DNA from: an uncultured Rhodanobacter sp.
Lineage (GTDB): Bacteria; Pseudomonadota; Gammaproteobacteria; Xanthomonadales; Rhodanobacteraceae
Assembly (NCBI GenBank): GCA_903827735.1
Contig: CAIKJM010000093.1
Coordinates: forward strand, 1-11,925
Direction of reading: 5' to 3'
DNA: 11,925 bases
Below, in pieces: positions 1 to 8,307 of this stretch. Every line of letters begins with the position of its first letter. Position 1 is the stretch's first letter. Under the pieces are notes generated by a model. The model saw nothing but the letters and a program-made list of their open reading frames with translations. It was not told the origin of the DNA and ran no database searches. Made by a program: the position numbers and the translations under genes.

Positions 1-1838
1 CCGGTTACCTGACCCGTCGACTCGTCGACGTGGCGCAGGACGTCGTGATCACGATGGACGATTGCGGCACCGAGAACGGCGTCATCATGCAGCCGATCGT
101 CGAAGGCGGCGACGTGGTCGAGCCGCTGCGCGAGCGCGTGCTCGGTCGCGTGGTGGTCGAGGACGTTTATGGCCCCGGCGACGACGATCAGCCGATCGTC
201 ACCCGCGACACCCTGCTCAATGAGGCCCTGGTCGAGAAGCTGGACAAGGCCGGCGTGCAGATCATCAAAGTCCGTTCGCCGATCACCTGCGCCGCCGCCC
301 ACGGCGTGTGCAAGTTCTGCTATGGGCGCGATCTGGCTCGGGGTCACCTGGTCAACATGGGTGAGGCCGTCGGCGTGGTTGCCGCACAGTCCATCGGTGA
401 GCCCGGTACCCAGCTGACCATGCGTACATTCCACATCGGCGGCGCGGCTTCGCGTGCGGCAGCAGTGGACAACGTCACGGTAAAGACCACCGGCTCGCTG
501 AAGTTCAACAATCTCAAGTCGGTGCAGCACAAGCAGGGTCATTTGGTAGCTGTTTCGCGTTCAGGCGAACTGAGCGTGATCGATACCAGCGGCCGCGAGC
601 GCGAGCGTTACAAGGTGCCTTACGGCGCCATCATCGCGGTCAAGGACGGTGCGCCGGTCAAGCCGGGCCAGACGGTAGCCAACTGGGATCCGCATACCCA
701 TCCGATCGTCACCGAAGTGGCCGGCGTGGTGCGCTTCATCGACTTCCTCGATGGCGTCACCGTGCAGAGCCAGACCGATGATCTGACCGGCCTGGAGTCG
801 GCGGTAGTCACCGATCCGAAGCGTCGCGGTGCGCAGGCGAAGGACCTGCGCCCGATCGTGCGCCTGGAAGACAGCAAGGGCCGTGAGCTCAAGCTGCCGG
901 GTACCGACATCGCCGCGCAGTACTTCCTCCCAGCCGGTGCCATCGTGTCGATCCAGAACGGTGCCGAAGTGGGCGTGGGCGACGTGGTTGCCCGTATCCC
1001 GCAGGAGACCTCCAAGACCCGTGACATCACCGGTGGTCTGCCGCGCGTGGCCGACTTGTTCGAGGCACGCAAGCCGAAGGAGCCGGCGATCCTCGCGGAG
1101 CGCTCGGGCATCATCAGCTTCGGCAAGGACACCAAGGGCAAGCAGCGCCTGATCATCAAGGACGTGGACGGCAACGAGCACGAGGAGCTGATCCCGAAGT
1201 GGCGTCAGGTCATCGTGTTCGAGGGCGAGCATGTCGAGAAGGGCGAAACCGTCGTCGACGGCGAGCCGAGCCCGCATGACATCCTGCGCCTACTAGGCGT
1301 GGAGCCGCTGGCCTCGTACCTGGTCAAGGAAATTCAGGACGTGTATCGCCTGCAGGGCGTGAAGATCAACGACAAGCACATCGAAGCGATCATTCGCCAG
1401 ATGCTGCGCAAGGTCGAGATCGTCGAGCCAGGCGAGAGCCATTACCTGCGCGGCGAGCAGGTCGAACGCGTGCGCATCAATGGCGAAAACGATCGCGCGA
1501 TCGCCAAGGGTGAGCGTCCGGCCGAATATCAGTCGGTATTGCTTGGTATCACCAAGGCGTCGCTGGCTACCGAGTCGTTCATCTCGGCAGCGTCGTTCCA
1601 GGAGACCACTCGCGTTCTGACCGAGGCAGCCGTTCGCGGCACCCGTGACACCTTGCGCGGGCTGAAGGAAAATGTTATCGTCGGCCGCTTGATTCCGGCT
1701 GGTACGGGCTTGGCATACCACGCGGCGCGTCGTCGTCAGGGTGGCTTGACCGATTCGGAACTGGATGCGCTGTCTGGCTCCACTCCGGTTGTGTCGTTTG
1801 CCGAGGCGCCGGCCGGTGGCGATGACGGTTCAGAGTAA
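1..1838 (+). CDS. rpoC: RNA polymerase beta' subunit, 3' part (N-terminal part outside window)
   Basis: This is the catalytic beta' subunit of RNA polymerase, about 611 codons read in the frame starting at base 3 (GYLTRRLVDVAQD...); the 5' part is cut by the window edge. Four cysteine codons at 63, 288, 309 and 318 (DDCG, then TCAAAHGVCKFCYGRD) are the second zinc site. The trigger loop follows (AAQSIGEPGTQLTMRTFHIG), with its Met codon at 420 and catalytic His codon at 432. The clamp and C-terminal segments ITGGLPRVADLFEAR, QGVKINDKHIE and LGITKASLATESFISAASFQ are intact, and the protein ends in an acidic tail at a TAA. From E. coli length (about 1407 aa) the window should begin near residue 797. 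Reading on into rpsL is the usual order where the rpoBC and str clusters adjoin. Nothing suggests truncation other than by the window edge. Confidence 0.99.
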   Translation, partial: GYLTRRLVDVAQDVVITMDDCGTENGVIMQPIVEGGDVVEPLRERVLGRVVVEDVYGPGDDDQPIVTRDTLLNEALVEKLDKAGVQIIKVRSPITCAAAHGVCKFCYGRDLARGHLVNMGEAVGVVAAQSIGEPGTQLTMRTFHIGGAASRAAAVDNVTVKTTGSLKFNNLKSVQHKQGHLVAVSRSGELSVIDTSGRERERYKVPYGAIIAVKDGAPVKPGQTVANWDPHTHPIVTEVAGVVRFIDFLDGVTVQSQTDDLTGLESAVVTDPKRRGAQAKDLRPIVRLEDSKGRELKLPGTDIAAQYFLPAGAIVSIQNGAEVGVGDVVARIPQETSKTRDITGGLPRVADLFEARKPKEPAILAERSGIISFGKDTKGKQRLIIKDVDGNEHEELIPKWRQVIVFEGEHVEKGETVVDGEPSPHDILRLLGVEPLASYLVKEIQDVYRLQGVKINDKHIEAIIRQMLRKVEIVEPGESHYLRGEQVERVRINGENDRAIAKGERPAEYQSVLLGITKASLATESFISAASFQETTRVLTEAAVRGTRDTLRGLKENVIVGRLIPAGTGLAYHAARRRQGGLTDSELDALSGSTPVVSFAEAPAGGDDGSE

Positions 1839-1872
1839 GCCTGCTCAAGGTTTGTCTCGCTGACATACGTAG

Positions 1873-1892
1873 GAGGTGCATGGATGCACCTC
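1873..1892 (+). repeat. Hairpin with UGGA loop downstream of rpoC
   Basis: A perfect inverted repeat, GAGGTGCATGGATGCACCTC, begins 34 bases after the rpoC stop. As RNA it forms an 8-bp stem closed by a UGGA tetraloop. No T-tract follows, so it is a poor intrinsic terminator, although it could stabilise the rpoC mRNA end. Its loop matches the hairpins at 2423-2440 and 6397-6412. The 5' arm also contains an ideal Shine-Dalgarno sequence (AGGAGG, 1871-1876), which the hairpin would sequester. Confidence 0.7.
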
Positions 1893-1923
1893 GTGTTCGG
1901 CTCAAGGATGGCAGGGTTTTCGG

Positions 1924-1952
1924 TTGCCTCTGGCGATCCGCCCATGTTAAAT
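1924..1952 (+). promoter_or_regulatory. Candidate sigma-70 promoter of the str operon
   Basis: TTGCCT (1924-1929, 4 of 6 consensus -35 positions) is separated by exactly 17 bases from TTAAAT (1947-1952, 4 of 6 consensus -10 positions). Transcription would start near 1959, giving a leader of about 70 nt before rpsL. The str operon commonly has its own promoter upstream of rpsL, so the position fits. The hexamers are only moderate matches, and read-through from rpoC is equally possible. Confidence 0.45.
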
Positions 1953-2029
1953 TTCCGCTTCTTGGCAGACCGAGTACGTTCGGGCTGCCTTTGATGTTTT
2001 CAGAATCAGGTTTCCAGGATTAGCTTCGC

Positions 2030-2404
<375 letters not shown>

Positions 2405-2422
2405 TTTGCTCCATTGAAGAGT

Positions 2423-2440
2423 GCAGCCACGGATGGCTGC
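2423..2440 (+). promoter_or_regulatory. Hairpin with CGGA loop and T4 tail in the rpsL-rpsG spacer
   Basis: GCAGCCA/TGGCTGC forms a perfect 7-bp stem with a CGGA tetraloop, followed by TTTT (2441-2444). It starts 19 bases after the rpsL stop. It could be a weak internal terminator, part of the S7 autoregulatory site (in E. coli S7 binds the rpsL-rpsG intercistronic RNA and represses its own translation), or a GGA-presenting protein-binding hairpin. The fold is seen in the sequence; the role is inferred. Confidence 0.6.
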
Positions 2441-2449
2441 TTTTGTTAC

Positions 2450-2466
2450 GCGGGCAGGATGCTCGC
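2450..2466 (+). promoter_or_regulatory. Second GGA-loop hairpin just upstream of rpsG
   Basis: GCGGGCA (2450-2456) pairs with TGCTCGC (2460-2466), six Watson-Crick pairs and one G-U, leaving GGA at the apex. It ends 22 bases before the rpsG start and is followed by an A-rich stretch (2467-2473). With the hairpin at 2423-2440 it forms a tandem pair whose GGA triplets are 26 nt apart. The rpsG start has no strong Shine-Dalgarno, so this spacer probably governs rpsG translation. Confidence 0.5.
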
Positions 2467-2488
2467 AAAAAAACAACGGACAACAAAC

Positions 2489-2956
2489 ATGTCGCGTAAA
2501 GGTTCACACCCCGCCCGTCAGATCCTTCCCGATCCGAAGCACGGCAGCCAGCTTATCGCCCGTTTCATCAATATGGTGATGAAGAGCGGCAAGAAGTCGG
2601 TCGCCGAGAGCATCGTTTACGGTGCGCTGCTGCACATTGGTGAGAAGAACGGCGAGCCGGTTGCGCTGGTCGAAAAAGCGCTCAACAACATTGCGCCTGC
2701 CGTCGAGGTAAAGTCGCGCCGCGTCGGTGGTGCTACGTATCAGGTGCCGGTTGAAGTTCGTCCGGGTCGTCGCATGGCGCTGGCCATGCGTTGGGTCATC
2801 GATGCGGCGCGTAAGCGTGGCGAGACCTCGATGCCGAAAAAGCTTGCCGCCGAGTTGCTGGAAGCCTCGGAAAGCCGCGGTGGCGCTGCCAAGAAGCGCG
2901 AAGAAACGCATCGTATGGCCGAGGCCAACAAGGCGTTCTCGCACTACCGCTGGTAA
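2489..2956 (+). CDS. rpsG: 30S ribosomal protein S7
   Basis: S7 nucleates assembly of the 30S head on the 3' domain of 16S rRNA and contacts the E site. The conserved start MSRKG sets the ATG at 2489, giving 155 aa, the usual length in relatives. The S7 signature spans residues 15-40 (DPKHG...ARFINMVM.SGKKSVAE). VKSRRVGGATYQVPVEV (74-90) and the C-terminal KKREETHRMAEANKAF (135-150) are intact. An in-frame ATG at 2414 would add 25 unconserved residues across two hairpins and is rejected. Only a weak AACGGA precedes the start, consistent with translational coupling to rpsL and with S7 feedback control as in E. coli. The fusA start follows 48 bases after the stop. Confidence 0.98.
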   Translation: MSRKGSHPARQILPDPKHGSQLIARFINMVMKSGKKSVAESIVYGALLHIGEKNGEPVALVEKALNNIAPAVEVKSRRVGGATYQVPVEVRPGRRMALAMRWVIDAARKRGETSMPKKLAAELLEASESRGGAAKKREETHRMAEANKAFSHYRW

Positions 2957-3004
2957 TTTTCAGCGGTACCTGCAAGTGCTACGAGTTTTTCCGAGGTCTT
3001 TCCT

Positions 3005-5095
<2,091 letters not shown>

Positions 5096-5122
5096 GGATT
5101 CAGCGGCAGAATCCAACTTTTT
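5096..5122 (+). terminator. Terminator-like hairpin between fusA and tuf
   Basis: GGATTC (5096-5101) and GAATCC (5109-5114) form a 6-bp stem with a 7-nt loop that begins immediately after the fusA stop. It is followed by AAC and TTTTT (5118-5122). This is a short, modest intrinsic terminator that would attenuate rather than abolish fusA-tuf cotranscription. An AT-rich stretch continues to the tuf start. Confidence 0.5.
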
Positions 5123-5156
5123 CGCATTTTGTATTTTTAATTTAGAGGTTTAGGTC

Positions 5157-6347
5157 ATGGCAAAGGGTAAATTCGAACGCACCAAGCCGCACGTCAACGT
5201 CGGCACGATTGGTCACGTGGATCACGGCAAGACGACGCTGACAGCGGCGCTGACGAAAGTCGGTGCAGAACGTTTCGGTGGCGAGTTCAAGGCCTATGAC
5301 GCGATCGACGCGGCGCCGGAAGAGAAGGCGCGTGGTATCACGATCTCGACCGCGCACGTGGAATACGAGTCGCCGAACCGCCATTACGCGCACGTCGACT
5401 GCCCGGGCCACGCGGATTATGTGAAGAACATGATCACCGGTGCGGCGCAGATGGACGGCGCGATCCTGGTGTGCTCGGCCGCGGACGGCCCGATGCCGCA
5501 GACGCGCGAGCACATCCTGCTGTCGCGTCAGGTCGGCGTGCCGTACATCGTGGTCTACCTGAACAAGGCAGACATGGTCGACGACGCCGAGCTGCTCGAG
5601 CTGGTCGAGATGGAAGTGCGCGAGCTGCTGAGCAAGTACGACTTCCCGGGCGACGACACCCCGATGATCCACGGTTCGGCCAAGCTGGCGCTGGAAGGCG
5701 ACCAGAGCGAGATCGGCGTGCCGTCGATCATCAAGCTGGTGGACGCGCTGGATGCGTACATCCCCGAGCCGGTGCGCGTGATCGACAAGCCGTTCCTGAT
5801 GCCGGTCGAAGACGTGTTCTCGATCTCCGGCCGCGGCACGGTGGTGACCGGTCGTATCGAGCGCGGCATCATCAAGGTCGGCGACGAAATCGAAGTGGTC
5901 GGCATCCGCAACACGCAGAAGACCACGGTCACCGGCGTGGAAATGTTCCGCAAGCTGCTCGATCAGGGTCAGGCGGGCGACAACGCCGGTCTGCTGCTGC
6001 GCGGCCTGAAGCGTGACGACGTCGAGCGCGGCCAGGTGCTGGCCAAGCCGGGCACGATCACCCCGCATACGGACTTCGAGGCCGAGGTGTATGTGCTGTC
6101 GAAGGACGAGGGTGGCCGTCATACGCCGTTCTTCAAGGGTTACCGCCCGCAGTTCTACTTCCGCACCACCGACGTGACGGGCGCTTGCGAGCTGCCCGAG
6201 GGCGTGGAAATGGTGATGCCGGGTGACAACGTGAAGATGGTGGTGAGCCTGATCCACCAGATCGCGATGGACGAAGGCCTGCGCTTCGCCATCCGTGAAG
6301 GCGGTCGCACCGTCGGCGCCGGCGTCGTGGCCAAGGTCATCAAGTAA
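5157..6347 (+). CDS. tuf: Translation elongation factor Tu
   Basis: EF-Tu is the GTPase that delivers aminoacyl-tRNA to the ribosomal A site. The 396-aa product has GHVDHGKT (19-26), RGITI in switch I (59-63), DCPGHADYVKNM (81-92) with catalytic His85, and NKAD (136-139). The two beta-barrel domains follow (GRGTVVTGRIERG, GLLLRGLKRDDVERGQVLAKP, YRPQFYFRTTDVTG), ending GAGVVAKVIK. ATG 5157 has GAGG (5145-5148) eight bases upstream. Codon use is strongly biased: in codons 87-150 only about 8% end in A or T. Upstream is fusA, the tufA context; downstream are tRNA-Trp and secE, the tufB context, where rpsJ would be expected after tufA. The gene is therefore a tufA/tufB hybrid junction, and its copy identity cannot be assigned. 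Confidence 0.99.
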   Translation: MAKGKFERTKPHVNVGTIGHVDHGKTTLTAALTKVGAERFGGEFKAYDAIDAAPEEKARGITISTAHVEYESPNRHYAHVDCPGHADYVKNMITGAAQMDGAILVCSAADGPMPQTREHILLSRQVGVPYIVVYLNKADMVDDAELLELVEMEVRELLSKYDFPGDDTPMIHGSAKLALEGDQSEIGVPSIIKLVDALDAYIPEPVRVIDKPFLMPVEDVFSISGRGTVVTGRIERGIIKVGDEIEVVGIRNTQKTTVTGVEMFRKLLDQGQAGDNAGLLLRGLKRDDVERGQVLAKPGTITPHTDFEAEVYVLSKDEGGRHTPFFKGYRPQFYFRTTDVTGACELPEGVEMVMPGDNVKMVVSLIHQIAMDEGLRFAIREGGRTVGAGVVAKVIK

Positions 6348-6357
6348 GTAGCCACAG

Positions 6358-6388
6358 TAAGAGCGCCGCCCAACAAGCGGCGCTCTTA
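6358..6388 (+). terminator. Strong stem-loop after tuf
   Basis: TAAGAGCGCCGC (6358-6369) and GCGGCGCTCTTA (6377-6388) form a perfect 12-bp stem with a 7-nt loop (CCAACAA), ten bases after the tuf stop. It is the strongest hairpin in the window and most likely ends or processes the tuf transcript. There is no T-tract on either strand, so intrinsic termination would be inefficient; 3'-end protection or RNase III processing are alternatives. Confidence 0.65.
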
Positions 6389-6396
6389 TGAAAAGT

Positions 6397-6412
6397 CCGG
6401 CATGGATGCCGG
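6397..6412 (+). repeat. Hairpin with UGGA loop between tuf and tRNA-Trp
   Basis: CCGGCATGGATGCCGG is a perfect inverted repeat. As RNA it makes a 6-bp stem with a UGGA tetraloop. It shares the centre GCATGGATGC with the hairpin at 1873-1892 and lies nine bases beyond the tuf stem-loop. No T-tract follows. It may belong to a dispersed short-palindrome family or present a GGA site for an RNA-binding protein. Confidence 0.6.
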
Positions 6413-6442
6413 GTATTGATCTTCGCCATCAAGGATGAAGGC

Positions 6443-6448
6443 TAAAAT
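6443..6448 (+). promoter_or_regulatory. Possible -10 element for tRNA-Trp/secE transcription
   Basis: TAAAAT (5 of 6 consensus) lies in the context GGCTAAAATAGCGG, about 80 bases before the tRNA. No good -35 is seen at 16-18 bases upstream: TTGATC at 6416-6421 is 21 bases away and TTCGCC at 6422-6427 is 15 away. The call rests on the -10 match and on the position after the tuf stem-loop. Confidence 0.3.
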
Positions 6449-6479
6449 AGCGGTTGGCTGAAACAAATCTCTTCACGGG

Positions 6480-6502
6480 GCGAGCGGACTAAAACCGCTC
6501 GC
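6480..6502 (+). other. Stem-loop in the 5' region of the tRNA-Trp precursor
   Basis: GCGAGCGG (6480-6487) pairs perfectly with CCGCTCGC (6495-6502) around a 7-nt loop ACTAAAA. It lies 26 bases before the mature tRNA end, so it would sit in the 5' leader trimmed by RNase P. It is not followed by a clear T-tract. It could act as a leader hairpin or as a weak terminator for read-through from tuf. Confidence 0.45.
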
Positions 6503-6528
6503 TGTCGTGTTTACAGTTCAAGTCATGT

Positions 6529-6604
<76 letters not shown>

Positions 6605-6686
6605 CTTTCCCGAGGATCGATGACGGGTGACGATGGCAAGGCCGCCCGAATAGGGCCGGTATGCTGCTGACACTTGATCACTGTGC

Positions 6687-7085
6687 ATGAATACCAAGGC
6701 AGAACAGCAGCCCAAAGGCACGAATGCCACCGATGTTGCCAAGCTGGTATTGGCAGGGCTGATACTGGTTGGCGGCATCTTCGCCTATTCCTGGTTCGGT
6801 AACGACGCCAGCATCCCCTCATCCGTGCGCCTGCTCGGCGTACTCGCGGCGGTGGTCATCGCGCTGGCGATAGCCGCATTTACGGCGCTCGGTCGCCGGG
6901 TGCGCAACTTCATCGGCGAGTCGCAGTTCGAACTGCGCAAGGTGGTCTGGCCGACCAAAGATGAGACGATCAAGACTACCGGCATCATCATCGTGGTCGT
7001 GGTGGTGCTGTCGCTGTTGCTTGGTCTGATCGATCTGATCCTGAAGTCGGTCATCCTCGACTGGCTGCTCAAGTTGGGTACCTGA
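6687..7085 (+). CDS. secE: Sec translocon subunit SecE
   Basis: SecE clamps and stabilises SecY in the SecYEG inner-membrane channel for protein export and insertion. The 132-aa product is close to E. coli SecE (127 aa) and has the three-helix form, with hydrophobic segments near residues 19-37, 47-68 and 97-124. The conserved cytoplasmic amphipathic helix and loop, ESQFELRKVVWPTKDE (78-93), directly precedes the third helix. ATG 6687 gives the family N-terminus, but no clear Shine-Dalgarno precedes it. The gene begins 82 bases after tRNA-Trp and ends ten bases before the nusG ATG, the usual secE-nusG pair. Confidence 0.97.
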   Translation: MNTKAEQQPKGTNATDVAKLVLAGLILVGGIFAYSWFGNDASIPSSVRLLGVLAAVVIALAIAAFTALGRRVRNFIGESQFELRKVVWPTKDETIKTTGIIIVVVVVLSLLLGLIDLILKSVILDWLLKLGT

Positions 7086-7095
7086 GGTGGAAAAC

Positions 7096-7656
7096 ATGAG
7101 CAAGCGTTGGTATGTGGTGCACGCCTATTCGGGTTTCGAGAATCAGGTGAAGCGGTCCCTCGACGAGCGCATCAAGCGCGCCGAGATGGAAGAGAAATTC
7201 GGCGAAGTGCTGGTGCCGACCGAAGAAGTGATCGAGATGCGCGGCGGCCAGAAGCGTCGCAGCGAGCGCAAATTCTTCCCAGGCTACGTGCTGGTGCAGA
7301 TCGAGACGAATACCGAGGGCAAGTCGCCGCGGATCGACGACGAATGCTGGCATCTGATCAAGGAGACGCCGAAGGTCATGGGCTTTATCGGCGGTACCGC
7401 CGACCGTCCGCTGCCGATCAAGGACAGCGAGGCCGAAGCCATTCTCAGCCGCGTCCGTGAAGGTGTCGAAAAGCCGCGTCCGAAGGTGTTGTTCGAGCCG
7501 GGCGAGATGGTTCGGGTCACCGAAGGTCCATTTAATGACTTCAACGGCGTGGTCGAAGAAGTCAACTACGACAAGAGCCGTCTGCGCGTTGCCGTGCTGA
7601 TCTTCGGCAGGTCGACCCCGGTGGAGCTGGAATTCGGTCAGGTCGAAAAAGCCTGA
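7096..7656 (+). CDS. nusG: Transcription termination/antitermination factor NusG
   Basis: NusG binds the RNA polymerase clamp as a processivity factor and links it to Rho or, through S10, to the ribosome. ATG 7096 is chosen: GAGGTGG (7084-7090) is an ideal Shine-Dalgarno five bases upstream, and the product MSKRWYVVHAYSGFE matches the family start. A GTG at 7087 would add only three residues from within that ribosome-binding site. The 186-aa protein has the NGN domain (RKFFPGYVLVQ at 58-68, MGFIGG at 95-100) and a C-terminal KOW domain (FEPGEMVRVTEGPF...FNGVVEEV, about 133-155). A short insertion (about 71-85) relative to E. coli (181 aa) lies in the NGN domain. The secE stop TGA overlaps the ribosome-binding site, which suggests translational coupling. 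Confidence 0.98.
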   Translation: MSKRWYVVHAYSGFENQVKRSLDERIKRAEMEEKFGEVLVPTEEVIEMRGGQKRRSERKFFPGYVLVQIETNTEGKSPRIDDECWHLIKETPKVMGFIGGTADRPLPIKDSEAEAILSRVREGVEKPRPKVLFEPGEMVRVTEGPFNDFNGVVEEVNYDKSRLRVAVLIFGRSTPVELEFGQVEKA

Positions 7657-7710
7657 TAGCTAGGTCTTGTCTCGACCTCGGTTGCTGAATCCGCGCCTTT
7701 GGCACGGGGC

Positions 7711-7739
7711 TTGCTGAAAGCTAGGTCAATCTCTATACT
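7711..7739 (+). promoter_or_regulatory. Sigma-70 promoter of rplKA with GC-rich discriminator
   Basis: TTGCTG (7711-7716) and TATACT (7734-7739, 5 of 6) are separated by the optimal 17 bases. The discriminator GCGCGG (7740-7745) is GC-rich, the type associated with ppGpp/DksA inhibition of ribosomal promoters. Transcription would start near 7746, leaving a leader of about 130 nt before rplK. The position corresponds to the known L11 promoter of enterobacteria. Confidence 0.7.
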
Positions 7740-7833
7740 GCGCGGTTCACGTCGAGGTCTAACGATCTCGGCGTGTCCGTGTTTTAGGGTTTGCACGATG
7801 CAGACCTTCCTTCCATCCAGGGACTGGTGAACA

Positions 7834-7862
7834 GCGAGGAGCCGCAAGGCGCCTGAACTCGC
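7834..7862 (+). promoter_or_regulatory. Candidate L1-binding autoregulatory site in the rplK leader
   Basis: GCGAG (7834-7838) pairs with CTCGC (7858-7862). Inside it GCC/GGC forms a second short helix closed by a GCAA tetraloop (7844-7847). The two helices are separated by an asymmetric internal loop, GA on one side and GCCTGAA on the other. Two helices around an asymmetric loop just ahead of the L11 start is the general plan of the mRNA mimic through which L1 represses rplKA. The structure directly abuts the rplK Shine-Dalgarno (GAGG, 7863-7866). The fold is from hand pairing; L1 binding is inferred. Confidence 0.5.
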
Positions 7863-7875
7863 GAGGAAAAATGCC

Positions 7876-8304
7876 ATGGCAAAGAAAGTTACTGGTTATA
7901 TCAAGCTGCAGGTCAAGGCCGGTCAAGCCAACCCGTCGCCGCCGGTGGGTCCGGCCCTCGGTCAGCGCGGCCTGAACATCATGGAATTCTGCAAGGCGTT
8001 CAACGCTGCTACGCAGAAAATGGAGCCGGGTGCTCCGATTCCCGTGGTGATCACCGCTTACTCCGATCGCAGTTTCACCTTCGCGATGAAGACGTCGCCC
8101 GCCACCTTCTGGCTGAAGAAGCTGACCAATACGGCCAAGGGTTCGCCCAAGCCGAATACCGACAAGGTCGGTAAGGTCACGCGCGCCCAGCTCGAAGAGA
8201 TCGCCAAGCAGAAAAGCGCCGACCTCACGGCCGCCGAGCTCGAAGCCGCGGTTCGCACAATCGCCGGCAGCGCCCGTTCCATGGGCCTGGTAGTGGAGGG
8301 TTAA
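7876..8304 (+). CDS. rplK: 50S ribosomal protein L11
   Basis: L11 binds 23S rRNA at the GTPase-associated centre, where it supports factor-dependent GTP hydrolysis and RelA activation. Its 142-aa length equals the family's. The proline-rich N-terminal segment PSPPVGPALGQRGLNIMEFCK (20-40) forms the thiostrepton and factor-facing domain. The C-terminal RNA-binding domain includes the conserved TVRTIAGSARSMGL-type ending (here AVRTIAGSARSMGL). ATG 7876 has GAGG nine bases upstream. An out-of-frame ATG at 7871 lies between the ribosome-binding site and the start. The rplA start follows three bases after the stop, so the two are translationally coupled. Confidence 0.99.
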   Translation: MAKKVTGYIKLQVKAGQANPSPPVGPALGQRGLNIMEFCKAFNAATQKMEPGAPIPVVITAYSDRSFTFAMKTSPATFWLKKLTNTAKGSPKPNTDKVGKVTRAQLEEIAKQKSADLTAAELEAAVRTIAGSARSMGLVVEG

Positions 8305-8307
8305 GAC

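Noticed and set aside
30..1838. GTG at base 30 as the start of a 602-aa gene
   Set aside because: The frame is open to the left edge and the preceding residues (GYLTRRLVD) are conserved RpoC, so GTG 30 is an internal valine.
2414..2488. Upstream ATG extending S7 by 25 residues
   Set aside because: The extension is unconserved and spans two hairpins; the family start MSRKG at 2489 fits.
7087..7095. GTG start for nusG
   Set aside because: It lies inside the Shine-Dalgarno (GAGGTGG) that serves ATG 7096.
7662..7678. AGGTC/GACCT hairpin after nusG as a terminator
   Set aside because: The stem is only 5 bp and has no T-tract.
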